DNA from: Methanosarcina sp. 2.H.T.1A.6
GTDB lineage: Archaea > Halobacteriota > Methanosarcinia > Methanosarcinales > Methanosarcinaceae
Length of the DNA: 64,000 nt
Assembly: GCF_000979455.1 (NCBI RefSeq)
Contig: NZ_JJOY01000023.1
Span: forward strand, 62,001 to 126,000
Reading direction: 5' to 3'
Part shown: one piece after another, positions 9,586-19,839 of the stretch
Layout of the letters: every line of letters starts with the position of its first letter
Numbering within the stretch: position 1 is the stretch's first letter
The notes under the pieces: generated by a model
Told to the model about the DNA's origin: nothing
Database searches by the model: none
What the model saw: the letters and a program-made list of their open reading frames with translations, nothing else
Translations under genes and position numbers: made by a program

Positions 9586-10302
9586 GCTGGATTCAAAAAC
9601 GTTATACATTTTTTTAAAAACGTCTGCCATCTCATTGCAAATAAAAATGATGATGACGAGCATTAAATTTTGGATTAGAGAGGATCATTCATAAACCTTT
9701 CGAATTAAGGACGCTTTTAAAATATTATTATATGATTATATATTATACAATCAATTTTATAAGATGTAGTGAGCCGGCTAAAATAAACAAAATTCCATAT
9801 ATATAAAAAAAAATAAATTATACTTTCTCCAGTATCATATAAAGATTCCGATTGTTACGAATGAATTTTTTTATTTATTTTTAATAATATATCATCTATT
9901 TTTATAATAATAGGTTATCACAACGTGGTTTTTATATTACTAACTTTTATAAAATGTAAATCTCACCAATATCCTTTATTTTTTTCAGGGACAAAAAGGA
10001 CATTTTTCCGTTTCATAATTTTTAATTATTTTCTATTGTCCTTCTTCTCCGTAAAAATATATTCTTCAGGACATAACTATCTATTTATTTAGAAACTATT
10101 TATTAATTCTTTTACTAAGAAGGGCTGGTAACAATTTATTATATATAAATATGTTGGCTATATTTCTGTCTTTATAGCAATTTAAAGCCTTCTGCCCCGG
10201 GTTACATGCAAATCTCATCTGTTTTTTCCTTCGTGGTACAAGTGCTTTCATAAATTAGCACAGTTTTGCCGCTTTCTGGTTGTTACGGGCACCGCAAAAG
10301 AA
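9586..10302. other. AT-rich divergent intergenic region between mtrE and a sugar isomerase-like gene
   Basis: More than 700 bases of very AT-rich DNA with many TATA-like runs, for example around 9730-9755 and 9880-9915. I see no supported open frame or structured RNA. It probably holds the mtr promoter and leader and the upstream part of the plus-strand promoter. Confidence 0.5.
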
Positions 10303-10310
10303 CTTTATAT
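10303..10310 (+). promoter_or_regulatory. TATA box for the downstream gene, consistent with a leaderless message
   Basis: CTTTATAT with an A-rich BRE-like GCAAAAGAA before it. Archaeal initiation about 25 bases downstream falls at the GTG start codon (10331), and no Shine-Dalgarno sequence is present. Confidence 0.6.
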
Positions 10311-10330
10311 TTGGTCTCCTTGCTTAATGC

Positions 10331-11140
10331 GTGATCTTCGGAGCTTCATCCTTTGCTGGTTCCCTTAAGGAACTAAAGGAAAATGTGAGGTCTATAGAAT
10401 TATATGTCCCTAAACTGGGAATTTATAATGGGTCGGTACTTGAAAAGAAAGAACTTGAGCGTATCCTTGACGAAATGTCAGCATACTATTTTGCAGGTAC
10501 TGTTCACGCCCCCTATTCTGCAGCAGATCCTAAGTACCCTGCAGCCTTGCAGGTGGATACTGCAAAAATGGGGGACAGAGAGTTTACTCTCATTGAAGAG
10601 TCCATGTCAATTGCAAACAAAATAGGGTCTCATGTAGTGGTGCTGCACCCTGGCAGAGTTGGGGCCGAGAGAGAAAAATCCTTTGCTTCAATGGTCAATA
10701 ACCTCAAATTTCTTGCCTCTCTGGCTGAAGACTATGGAGTTATGCTGGGGCTTGAAAATAAGGAAGGGACAGATCCCTCGAACTTTTGCTGTGAAGCAGA
10801 AGATCTTTCCCGGACCATTGAAATTGTGAACTCCGACCATCTTAAGGCTACTTTTGATATCGGGCACGCGAACCTCACCTGCGGGGGAGACTCTGAAAAA
10901 CTCAGGACGTTTGTCCGGACCCTGCAGGAACATATTATTCACCTTCATCTGCATGACAACAGCGGGCAGTGGACTGAAAAATATGATGGGGACGAACATA
11001 TGGTGCCAGGGAATGGATGCGTCGATTTTTCGGTCCTCAAACTGCTTTCCGACTACAGGGGTGTCTATAACCTGGAAGTCTTCTCCCTGGAAGATGTTCA
11101 GCTTGGGAAAAAAATCGTTGAAAAAGCTCTATATTCTTGA
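10331..11140 (+). CDS. Sugar phosphate isomerase/epimerase-like TIM-barrel protein
   Basis: A 269-residue protein of the xylose isomerase-like / AP endonuclease family 2 fold. Seen motifs are barrel strands with metal-ligand residues: TVHAPYS (about 57), VVLHPGR, LGLENKEG (Glu), TFDIGHANL (Asp-His), IIHLHLHDN (His pair), DEHMVPGNG (His) and NLEVFS (Glu). These are the divalent-metal ligands expected of an active enzyme. Methanosarcina does not use xylose, so the substrate is uncertain; endonuclease IV-like repair activity and sugar or inositol isomerisation are alternatives. The start is GTG. The frame of the nearby ATG ends quickly. It stands alone, convergent with the symporter gene. Confidence 0.85.
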   Translation: MIFGASSFAGSLKELKENVRSIELYVPKLGIYNGSVLEKKELERILDEMSAYYFAGTVHAPYSAADPKYPAALQVDTAKMGDREFTLIEESMSIANKIGSHVVVLHPGRVGAEREKSFASMVNNLKFLASLAEDYGVMLGLENKEGTDPSNFCCEAEDLSRTIEIVNSDHLKATFDIGHANLTCGGDSEKLRTFVRTLQEHIIHLHLHDNSGQWTEKYDGDEHMVPGNGCVDFSVLKLLSDYRGVYNLEVFSLEDVQLGKKIVEKALYS

Positions 11141-11214
11141 AGCGGTTAAACTCCAAAAAAGAAATAAATGGCCGGGGTCGATTAAGAACCTCAGCCTTTC
11201 TTAATAACCCTTTT

Positions 11215-13134
11215 TTAGTAGAAGTCCAGTTTAATTCCTTTCTGGCCAAGCACTTTTTTAAGCTCTTCATAAGCTGTAAAAAGCTCTTTTTTCTGTCTTC
11301 CAACGGTTTCAAGTTTTGGTTCGGCTTTGAGCCAGATATCCTGCTCTCCACTTCCCCTTGTAACAGCTACGCAGGCAAGCATGTCTCCATGGGTCAGCCT
11401 GTATACGGAATCAAGCCCTGTTGGAGTAACCCATGCCGGTGAGCTGGTTTTCAGCCTTTCCACAAGTTCGTGCCAGCTGAGAGTCCCCGAAGCCCGGAGG
11501 TTAAGCTGAAGGTGGGTGCGTTCCCCTGCAATGTTCTCATCAACATTTTTGAGGAAAGCACTGTATGAGGGGTCTGCCTCATTGATCTCACGTGTTTCGT
11601 AGCGGGCAAGCTTTTCGGCTTCCTCTTCGAAAAAGGGCGCAAGGTTAACCCTGCTTGAGGGTTTTGTCATAAGGGAGACTCCAATGAAGGTAATGGCACT
11701 CAGGCCCATTCCCACAATAACACCGTGGCTCATCAGGACCGGGTGGATTGTTTCAAGGTAGTAAGGTGCCATGGGAGGAGTCCTTATTAAGTCCAGGGCT
11801 ACAAGGGTTACCTGGACTGCAAATCCTACCAGCATCCCTGCAAACGCTCCTTCTTTCGTAGCTCTTTTCCAGTACAGGCCTCCCATGAGAGGGAAGAAGT
11901 AGGAAGCGCTTGCAATAAAGGTTGCAATATGAATTGCATCGATTATATTGGGAATTACAAATGAGCCGGCAGTCGCAGCAAGCACAATAATGAGCACGCT
12001 GATCCTGTTTACAACCAGCATTTCCTTCATTGTAGCATCAGGCTTTATGTATCTCTGGTAAATGTCCCTTGAGATACAGGATGCTCCTGAGGTTGCAAAA
12101 GTGTCCGCACATGACATGGAAGCTGCTGCAAGCCCGATTGCGCTGAGGGCTATTATCAGGGGAGCTGAGGCGAAACGTTCACTGACAAAGGCAAGAAGCG
12201 CAGGTTCTGCCAGAGCCATTCCTGCAGGAAAACCCATTCCTGCTATTTCAGGGTAAATGGCGTTGAGAGCTATTGCAATTACAGCACATGCCGCGAAAAC
12301 TACAGTGATCATAAGGGACCCTATGATCATCCCAAGACGGGCTGATTTTGCATCCCTTGCAGCCCATACCTTCTGCCAGGGGTCCTGTTCCGTGATCCAG
12401 CCCGGGATGATTGCCAGCACAAAGATAAGAACCATGGGAATTCCAATTGAGAAGGGGTTCCACCACGTATCCGGTACGTTTCCGAAAAGCTCTGAGCTGC
12501 TTATTGCAGGAGTATTAAGGCCTCCATCAGCTACTGCTCCTACTGCGGCAAAAGCCATTGCTATTGTGAAGATCGCAAGGAAACCAAACTGGACAACATC
12601 TGTCCAGACTACCGCCGAAAGCCCGCCCAGGGTTACGTAAAGGGAGACTGCAATTGCAACGATAGCTGCAGCATAAAGAGGATCAAGGCCGTAGAAGACC
12701 TGGAGCACCAGGGAGAGCCCTGTAACATCTGCTACCGCAAAAAGAATCATCACTACAGTAATGATCAGGGCAATCGGCCATCGGACTGCGCTGCCATAGC
12801 GCTGTTCCAGAAGTTCGGGTTGTGTGATTGCAGGCAGGTTCTTGATCTTCCCCACAAGTATTGCAATGATAAGAAGGGCGAGGATGTTGGGGGCGACAAA
12901 AGCCCATATAGAACCCATTCCCTGCAGCATGTAAAACCCGATAACCGCAAGAAGTCCTCCGGCTGTCAGCCATGATGCTGCAGCCGAAAATCCGAGGGCT
13001 GAGGGGCCAATCCGGCGTCCCGCAAGCCAGAAGTCAGTAACAGATTTCTGTTTTTTATTAAAGTACCAGCCAATAGCCACAAGTCCGGCTATGTAGACCG
13101 CAAGCAACGTCAAGAATATATTATAACCATCCAT
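11215..13134 (-). CDS. Sodium:solute symporter family transporter with long C-terminal extension
   Basis: A 639-residue membrane protein of the SSS (SLC5-like) family, which uses the Na+ gradient to take up organic solutes. About 13 helices cover residues 5-480. Family signatures include DFWLAGRRIGPSALGFSAAA (about 35) and the TLGGLSAVVWTDVVQFG region (about 170), which is the classic SSS signature. About 150 hydrophilic residues follow the last helix, longer than most relatives. They contain a compact part (LSWHELVERLKTSSPAWVTP...) and end KGIKLDFY. The substrate is unknown; amino acids, acetate-like acids, pantothenate or osmolytes are all possible. It is transcribed alone, convergent with the upstream isomerase-like gene. 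Confidence 0.88.
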   Translation of the reverse strand: MDGYNIFLTLLAVYIAGLVAIGWYFNKKQKSVTDFWLAGRRIGPSALGFSAAASWLTAGGLLAVIGFYMLQGMGSIWAFVAPNILALLIIAILVGKIKNLPAITQPELLEQRYGSAVRWPIALIITVVMILFAVADVTGLSLVLQVFYGLDPLYAAAIVAIAVSLYVTLGGLSAVVWTDVVQFGFLAIFTIAMAFAAVGAVADGGLNTPAISSSELFGNVPDTWWNPFSIGIPMVLIFVLAIIPGWITEQDPWQKVWAARDAKSARLGMIIGSLMITVVFAACAVIAIALNAIYPEIAGMGFPAGMALAEPALLAFVSERFASAPLIIALSAIGLAAASMSCADTFATSGASCISRDIYQRYIKPDATMKEMLVVNRISVLIIVLAATAGSFVIPNIIDAIHIATFIASASYFFPLMGGLYWKRATKEGAFAGMLVGFAVQVTLVALDLIRTPPMAPYYLETIHPVLMSHGVIVGMGLSAITFIGVSLMTKPSSRVNLAPFFEEEAEKLARYETREINEADPSYSAFLKNVDENIAGERTHLQLNLRASGTLSWHELVERLKTSSPAWVTPTGLDSVYRLTHGDMLACVAVTRGSGEQDIWLKAEPKLETVGRQKKELFTAYEELKKVLGQKGIKLDFY

Positions 13135-13365
13135 AAGGACACCTTTAAAAGGATCAAATAATGTATATGAGTACTATCCATTTTATAGAAATTTTTCCTG
13201 AAAATATCACAATCATTCAGGAGTACTTTGCTTTTATATATTCTCATCTTATTAAATATGGGTAAGTAAATTTTACTTCAATTCTACTATTTTATTTATT
13301 CCTTGGATGTTTTACGAGCTGCTTTTTTCAAATAAATGCAAGTTAACTTGGTTTTTACTCTTTTT

Positions 13366-13435
13366 GATTCTTGATTTTCGATTCTTGATTTTCGATTCTT
13401 GATTTTTGATTCTTGATTTTCGATTCTTGATTTTA
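13366..13435. repeat. Five 14-bp tandem repeats GATTCTTGATTTTC
   Basis: Units begin at 13366, 13380, 13394, 13408 and 13422, with one base varying in two copies. They lie in the divergent region between the symporter and wtpA. The rest of this roughly 430-base gap (13135-13563) is AT-rich, with no gene seen. Confidence 0.9.
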
Positions 13436-13563
13436 ATTCTGAATTACATTTTTTTATATGGACCGTTTTTTCGCATGGAAAACGCTTTTTTAAGCCTCTA
13501 CTCCTTCTTTTTTGTTTATCCAGGCTCCCTCTATGTGAAAACGTGGCCGTTTTACTCAAAAGG

Positions 13564-13570
13564 TTTATAT
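13564..13570 (+). promoter_or_regulatory. TATA box of wtpA
   Basis: TTTATAT preceded by the purine-rich CTCAAAAGG (BRE-like). Initiation about 25 bases on is near 13590-13595, leaving almost no leader before the ATG at 13596. Confidence 0.65.
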
Positions 13571-13571
13571 C

Positions 13572-14687
<1,116 letters not shown>

Positions 14688-14804
14688 AGATGAACTCTCC
14701 CTGGTCCGGAAACCTGTTTCAAACACCTCTGATAAGGTGAACTTCAGAATTCAAGGACTCAGGGAATTACTTAAAAACAAAAACGGCAGTAAAAGGGTAT
14801 AAGA

Positions 14805-15623
14805 ATGAAAGCCACAACCCGAAAAATCCGTCGAATTGAGCCTATGACTTTCGTCTTTTCCCTTATCTTGCTCGTTCTTTTCCTTTTTATTTTCCTGACT
14901 CTTGCAAACATGATCTTCGGGCAATTGGTGGGGGATTTTTCGGGCCTGGTAAAAGCCGCAGGAAACAGTTCAGTAATGGGAGCTATTTTCCTCTCTCTAT
15001 ATGCGGGTTTTCTTGCAACCCTCCTTGCTCTTTTTCTCGGAGCTCCGACAGGTTACATTCTTGCAAGGTTTGATTTTCCCGGAAAAAGGCTTGTTGAGAG
15101 CATAATTGATGTGCCTGTTGTAGTTCCGCATACGGTTGCAGGAATTGCCCTTCTTACGGTTTTCGGGTCAAGGGGGCTTATTGGCGGACCCCTTGAACCC
15201 TATATCCAGTTCCGCGATGCTCTTCCGGGAATTGTGGTCGCAATGCTTTTCGTGTCCCTGCCTTATCTGGCAAATTCTGCAAGGGAAGGCTTCAAAAGTG
15301 TGGACCCGAGACTTGAAAATGCAGCCCGTTCTCTGGGAGCTCCTCTCTGGAAAGCATTTTTCTTTGTAACCCTCCCGCTTTCAGCAAGGCATCTCTTAAT
15401 AGGTGCAGTCATGACCTGGGCAAGGGCTATAAGTGAGTTTGGAGCAGTCGTGATTATCGCCTACTACCCTATGATAGGGCCCACTCTTATCTATGACCGT
15501 TTTCTCTCTTACGGGCTTTCGGCGTCCAGACCCATAGCCGTACTGCTTATACTGGTCACGCTTTCGATATTTCTTGTAATAAGAGTCATTTCCGCAGGCT
15601 GGAGTATATATGATAGAGATTGA
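14805..15623 (+). CDS. wtpB: Molybdate/tungstate ABC transporter, permease
   Basis: A 272-residue membrane protein with about six helices. It has the ABC permease coupling motif near EGFKSVDPRLENAARSLGAP (about 165-185), where the EAA-type loop contacts the ATPase. VVVPHTVAGIALL is typical of ModB/WtpB. The gene begins 117 bases after wtpA and overlaps wtpC by 14 bases, so permease and ATPase are probably translated together. Confidence 0.95.
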   Translation: MKATTRKIRRIEPMTFVFSLILLVLFLFIFLTLANMIFGQLVGDFSGLVKAAGNSSVMGAIFLSLYAGFLATLLALFLGAPTGYILARFDFPGKRLVESIIDVPVVVPHTVAGIALLTVFGSRGLIGGPLEPYIQFRDALPGIVVAMLFVSLPYLANSAREGFKSVDPRLENAARSLGAPLWKAFFFVTLPLSARHLLIGAVMTWARAISEFGAVVIIAYYPMIGPTLIYDRFLSYGLSASRPIAVLLILVTLSIFLVIRVISAGWSIYDRD

Positions 15624-16656
15624 ATCCCTTTCCAGGATATGGAAGAATTTTTCCCTGAACGAGCTTAGCCTTAAAGTTGAATCAGGGGAATATTTTGTGA
15701 TCCTTGGGCCCACAGGAGCCGGAAAAACCCTGCTTCTTGAACTGATCGCAGGTTTTCATGTCCCTGATTCCGGAAGGGTCCTGGTTGATGGAAAAGATGT
15801 GACACACCTGCCTCCGGAAAAGCACAACCTTGCTTTTGTTTACCAGAATTATTCGCTTTTCCCTCACATGAGCGTGAAAAAAAATATCGAGTTCGGGATG
15901 AGGATGAAAAGAATAAAAGACCCGAAACGTGTTCTGGAAACTGCCCGAGATCTGAAAATCACCCATCTTCTTGACCGAAACCCTCTAACGCTTTCAGGAG
16001 GAGAACAGCAGAGAGTCGCCCTTGCAAGAGCCCTTGTCACTGACCCGAAAATTCTCCTCCTGGACGAGCCCCTTAGTGCGCTTGACCCCCGCACGCAGGA
16101 AAATGCCAGGGAAATGCTTTCGGTTCTCCATAAAAAGAATAAACTGACTGTGCTGCATATTACTCATGACCAGACAGAAGCCCGCATAATGGCTGACAGG
16201 ATTGCAGTCGTAATGGATGGTAAGCTTATACAGGTCGGTACTCCTAAAGATATTTTCGAAAATCCGGTTGATAGCCAGGTAGCCAGCTTTGTAGGTTTTG
16301 AAAACGTGCTGAAAGGCATGGTCATCTCTGCTGACCGCGGGCTTTTACGGATCGAGACCGGGGGAGCAGTAATCGACGCCTCGGGAGATATGGAAGCAGG
16401 AGATCAGGTCTATGCCTTCCTGAGGCCCGAAAACATAGCTTTAAGTAAAACTTCCACACAATCCAGCATCAGAAACTCTCTGCAGGGCAGGGTTACGGAA
16501 GTCTGGATACTTGGAGCTCTTGTGCGGGTGAAGGTTGATTGCGGGGTCCCCCTGAACGCCCTCATAACCCGGCAGTCGGCAGAAGAGATGGATCTCTCTC
16601 CGGGTGTCCCGGTCTATGCCCAGTTCAAGGCAAGTTCTGTCCATGTGCTCCGCTAA
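15610..16656 (+). CDS. wtpC: Molybdate/tungstate ABC transporter, ATP-binding protein
   Basis: A 348-residue ABC ATPase. Walker A is GPTGAGKT (33-40), the Q-loop is VYQN, the signature is LSGGEQQRVALARAL (from 128), Walker B is ILLLDEP (about 148-154), and the switch His is in HITHDQTEA. From about residue 230 there is a C-terminal regulatory domain. In the M. acetivorans ModBC structure the corresponding domain binds oxyanion and inhibits transport (trans-inhibition), so the same feedback is likely here. The start ATG lies inside the end of wtpB. Confidence 0.95.
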   Translation: MIEIESLSRIWKNFSLNELSLKVESGEYFVILGPTGAGKTLLLELIAGFHVPDSGRVLVDGKDVTHLPPEKHNLAFVYQNYSLFPHMSVKKNIEFGMRMKRIKDPKRVLETARDLKITHLLDRNPLTLSGGEQQRVALARALVTDPKILLLDEPLSALDPRTQENAREMLSVLHKKNKLTVLHITHDQTEARIMADRIAVVMDGKLIQVGTPKDIFENPVDSQVASFVGFENVLKGMVISADRGLLRIETGGAVIDASGDMEAGDQVYAFLRPENIALSKTSTQSSIRNSLQGRVTEVWILGALVRVKVDCGVPLNALITRQSAEEMDLSPGVPVYAQFKASSVHVLR

Positions 16657-16664
16657 AAAGGTGA

Positions 16665-17252
16665 ATGTCTGTGAAAGCGAAAACAAAGCTCTGGTTTACT
16701 GAAGATGGAAGAACGGTTATGGGTGCTGGCAGAGCTGAGTTGTTGAAAACAATTGACGAAGAACGATCTCTTCGGAAAGCCTGTCAGAAACTCGGAATCT
16801 CGTACAAGCACGCCTGGATGATGCTGAAAAAAATGAATGAAGCTCTCGGCGAACCTGCGGTAGTTACTGTGCGCGGGGGAAAGGACCAGGGTACTTTCCT
16901 GACCGAGCTTGGAAGAAAACTGCTGGTTGAATACGATCTGAACAAAAAACTGATCAATGAAGCCGTAGAAGACGAAACCTCCTGGGAAAACGTAGGTTTC
17001 AAATTTTCAGCCCGAAACAAGCTTCCCGGAAGGGTACTTGAAGTCGAGAAAAGCGGGCTTGTTTCCAAGATCACCATTGAGCTGGAACCTTCAGTCCTTA
17101 CTTCTGTAGTTACGGAAGAGGCAGTGGAAAAGCTGGATATAAAACCCGGAGACCGGATTTATGCGGTCATAAAATCCACTGAGGTAATGGTCGCAAAAGC
17201 TGTCAGTGAAAAAGGGCAGATAAAAACTGATTCAGCAGATTCTGATGAATAA
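16665..17252 (+). CDS. ModE-type molybdate/tungstate-responsive regulator (HTH plus TOBE domain)
   Basis: A 195-residue protein. The N-terminal part has a LysR-like winged helix (KTIDEERSLRKACQKLGISY, then KHAWMMLKKMNEALGEPAVV, about 25-65) typical of ModE. The C-terminal part (about 118-185, ARNKLPGRVLEVEKSGLVSK...) is one TOBE/Mop domain, which binds molybdate or tungstate. E. coli ModE has two Mop domains; a single one is common in archaea. It follows wtpC by eight bases, so the regulator is made with the transporter. The ATG at 16665 sits very close to its GGTGA; the GTG at 16671 is spaced better and may be the real start. Proposed targets are the four TATGT-N8-ACATA sites in this window (inference). 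Confidence 0.88.
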   Translation: MSVKAKTKLWFTEDGRTVMGAGRAELLKTIDEERSLRKACQKLGISYKHAWMMLKKMNEALGEPAVVTVRGGKDQGTFLTELGRKLLVEYDLNKKLINEAVEDETSWENVGFKFSARNKLPGRVLEVEKSGLVSKITIELEPSVLTSVVTEEAVEKLDIKPGDRIYAVIKSTEVMVAKAVSEKGQIKTDSADSDE

Positions 17253-17315
17253 TCGCTCCGGCTGAAAATTACTCTCTTAAAATCCTTTTAATTTAAAGGC
17301 CCCTTTTAATTTAAT

Positions 17316-17427
17316 GGCCATTCAATTCAAGGCCTATTCAATTCAAGGCCTATTCAATTCAAGGCCTATTCAATTCAAGGTCTATTCAATTCAAAGCCTA
17401 TTTCAATTCAAGGTCTATTCAATTCAA
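17316..17427. repeat. Seven tandem repeats of about 16 bp (GGCCTATTCAATTCAA)
   Basis: Units run from 17316 to 17427 with lengths 15-17 and a few substitutions (GGTCT..., AGCCT...). They lie between the convergent ModE-type and COG1361 genes. An open frame through the array encodes only a repeating peptide and is not a gene. The remainder of 17253-17646 holds nothing else I can support. Confidence 0.9.
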
Positions 17428-17646
17428 GGATCCATAGTTATCAGGGATTCTGAGTCTTTTTATATATCTCTCAGATTAAAATTTCAAATAAATTTTTTGA
17501 GAACTAATCGTTGAAAAAATGTTTTCCCGATTGAAAGAATCAATTGCTCTATTCCGGCTTGAGTTAACTCTCAAACCGGATGGCAACTGATTAATTGTTA
17601 TTTCTCAGGTATCGTTCTCTTTTGACCCTTTCACTTCTTCTTCACT

Positions 17647-18702
17647 TTAGTCCTGTTTCTTTTTTCTTAACATGATGAAACAGGCTCCGAGAGCCATTGC
17701 AATACCTGTCCCCAGCTCATATCCTGGGAGCGTCTGTTTAGCAGGCAGGACTTCTGTGTTGATCTTGACGGTATCTGAGATCTGGTCATGTCCGTCGGCG
17801 TCTTCATACATAATCTCGCTATTAAGGGAATAAGGCTTTGCAGTTGCTGTATCATCTACATCCATTTCAAACGCAGCAACAGCGCTTTTTCCCGGGTTCA
17901 AAGTTCCTAGATAAGCCTGGTCATCGGTGGTACTGAAGGGGTCAGCTGCACTGACTCTTACAGTCGCATCTTTTGCAGGTTCTTCTCCGGTGTTTTTGTA
18001 TACGACGTAAAGCATCCCGCTTTCGCCAGGGTAAAGGTCACCTGTTACATTTGTGGCTTCAAAGTAAGGTTCTTTTTTGACTTCTATCTCTATAGTCTGA
18101 GTCTGAGTCTTGTTTTCGTACCAGATGCCTACTTCCTTATTTGTCACAAGGCCTGTAATGCTATCAAATTCATCTCCTCCAACCTGAACATTGTTCTGGT
18201 ACTGGTATGAAAGTTCAAGAGTCAAGGGATAGGTACCTGCAGGAGTATTTTTGTTAATCTCTATCGCAAACTTTGTGGGACTTGCGCTTTGTTTCCCCTG
18301 CTTGAGAGTGCCTGCTTGCTGGGAACCCGATTTGACCTTAATATTCGGATCATCGGATTTAAGGGTTGCAAGGATGCCTACTGCTGTTGTAACCTGTGCC
18401 TCATACTGCATTTCTGATTGCTGGAGCATCAAATCCACATAATCTCCAAAAGTTGCTTCATTTTCAGACTTAAATCCGGATATAGTGCCTTTGTTCATCA
18501 TTTCTATGTTAAGGGTTACAGTATCTCCTCTGGAATACTCATTGTCTCCAATGAGTGTTGCATTAAGGTCAGGCCCTCCGTACACTGTGTAGTAGTTTTC
18601 ACTAATATCAAAATTTTTTGGTAGAGCTGCCTGTGCTGGCAGGACTGCAGAGCAAAGGATCAGAATGGTCGTGACAGCAATAAAAAATCCATTTTTATTC
18701 AT
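17647..18702 (-). CDS. COG1361-type secreted, membrane-anchored protein (second copy)
   Basis: A 351-residue exported protein: signal peptide (MNKNGFFIAVTTILILCSAV, cleaved near AQA-A), two or three beta-sandwich CARDB/NPCBM-like segments (for example ATNVTGDLYPGESGMLYVVY), and a C-terminal LPGYELGTGIAMALGACF membrane helix with an RKKK tail. This end resembles PGF-CTERM sorting tails. It is a paralogue of the protein encoded immediately upstream. The ATG at 18702 lies inside the end of the preceding gene, with GGTGA upstream. The gene is third in an operon with an RND exporter, suggesting an adaptor or cell-surface partner for export (inference). Confidence 0.82.
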   Translation of the reverse strand: MNKNGFFIAVTTILILCSAVLPAQAALPKNFDISENYYTVYGGPDLNATLIGDNEYSRGDTVTLNIEMMNKGTISGFKSENEATFGDYVDLMLQQSEMQYEAQVTTAVGILATLKSDDPNIKVKSGSQQAGTLKQGKQSASPTKFAIEINKNTPAGTYPLTLELSYQYQNNVQVGGDEFDSITGLVTNKEVGIWYENKTQTQTIEIEVKKEPYFEATNVTGDLYPGESGMLYVVYKNTGEEPAKDATVRVSAADPFSTTDDQAYLGTLNPGKSAVAAFEMDVDDTATAKPYSLNSEIMYEDADGHDQISDTVKINTEVLPAKQTLPGYELGTGIAMALGACFIMLRKKKQD

Positions 18703-19807
18703 TTTCATCACCTGATGCGTTCTCATTATTCTGGTTTCTTTTCCGGTGTGCATTTCCGATCTGGTAAAGGGTGATAAGGATAATCAGTACGATTGCTATG
18801 CCTGTTGTGCTGAATTTCTTCTCTGTAGCTTCAAGGGGCACATTCACTTTCATGTTTTCTGAAAAGGAAGTTTCCCCTTCTTCATCAACATATTTTATTT
18901 CGCTATTTATGCCGTAGTTTTTCACAATGGCTTCCTGGTCTGCCGAAATCTCGAAGCTGGCAGTCTTTTCTTCCCCGGGTCCTATATCTCCCAGCCTTAC
19001 TATAGGCTTCTCAGTACTCAGGGGACTCATGACAATTATCCGGGCTAAGGCATCTTTTGCTACGCTTTCTCTGGTGTTTTTATAGGTAACTTCAATAACT
19101 TTACTCTCTCCCTGCACCAGGCTGCCGGATACATTGGTTACTTCTAATTTAGGTTCGCTTTTTACGGAAACAGGTATTCTGAGAATTTCTGTTTTCGTTT
19201 TATACTCTCTTGTGTAATCCACATCCGTAAGCCCCAGGTTTATTACATCTGCAGTTACAGTTCGGACGTTTGCCTGGTATTCATAGGTTACAGGTAGGAG
19301 GAGTTCATAATCCCCTGCAGGTGTATCGCCATCGATTTTTATCGTGTAGCTGAGGGTTGACGTATGGCCTGTTTCAAGTTCTTCCACACTCTTAACACCG
19401 GTTGTGGACTCAATTTCAATGTACTCCGTTCCTGATTGAAGAGTAGCTTCGATGTCTTTTGCTGTCGTACATTCTTTTTCTTCTTTCATCTCTTCCAGTG
19501 CAATCGTTTCCTCCATGGAATCGTTTATTCTTTTCTGGTTTACGTTCAGCCTCTGAAAACCATCTATAATTCCACGATTCGCGATTTTTACCTTCAGGTC
19601 TGCAGTTTCTCCCCTGTTGAACTCGGGATCTCCTGTGATTGATACCTGCATGACCGGTTCCCCGTAACTCCTGTAATAGTCTACGGTGTACCCATGGTCT
19701 GGGATAATGAAGTTCGTTTCATCATCGTCATCGTTTCCGAGGGCTGGAAGTGCAGTCACTGATACTAGTAATAGAATTAACGCAAATGTAGTAACTTTCT
19801 TAATCAT
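18695..19807 (-). CDS. COG1361-type secreted, membrane-anchored protein (first copy)
   Basis: A 370-residue protein with a signal peptide (MIKKVTTFALILLLVSVTAL, PALG), an extracytoplasmic beta-rich region with NRGETADLKVKIANRGIIDG and TNVSGSLVQGESKVIEVTYK, and a C-terminal membrane helix (TTGIAIVLIILITLYQIG) with a basic tail. It shares layout and many residues with the next gene. A start at 19843 would overlap the RND stop (ATGA); the ATG at 19807 has AAGG six bases away and fits the signal peptide better. In archaea, COG1361 proteins recur beside RND exporters, possibly doing the job of bacterial membrane-fusion proteins (inference). Confidence 0.82.
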   Translation of the reverse strand: MIKKVTTFALILLLVSVTALPALGNDDDDETNFIIPDHGYTVDYYRSYGEPVMQVSITGDPEFNRGETADLKVKIANRGIIDGFQRLNVNQKRINDSMEETIALEEMKEEKECTTAKDIEATLQSGTEYIEIESTTGVKSVEELETGHTSTLSYTIKIDGDTPAGDYELLLPVTYEYQANVRTVTADVINLGLTDVDYTREYKTKTEILRIPVSVKSEPKLEVTNVSGSLVQGESKVIEVTYKNTRESVAKDALARIIVMSPLSTEKPIVRLGDIGPGEEKTASFEISADQEAIVKNYGINSEIKYVDEEGETSFSENMKVNVPLEATEKKFSTTGIAIVLIILITLYQIGNAHRKRNQNNENASGDENE

Positions 19808-19839
19808 TTTTTGCCTTAATTTTTTTATGGGCACTTGTG

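Noticed and set aside
10050-10076. Possible fifth ModE-like site (ACATAACT)
   Set aside because: The matching left half-site at the right spacing is AAATATAT, which lacks TATGT; the core is not met.
17314-17514. Open frame with a repeating SIQ/FKV peptide
   Set aside because: It is only the translation of the 16-bp tandem repeat; no ribosome binding site or homology is seen.
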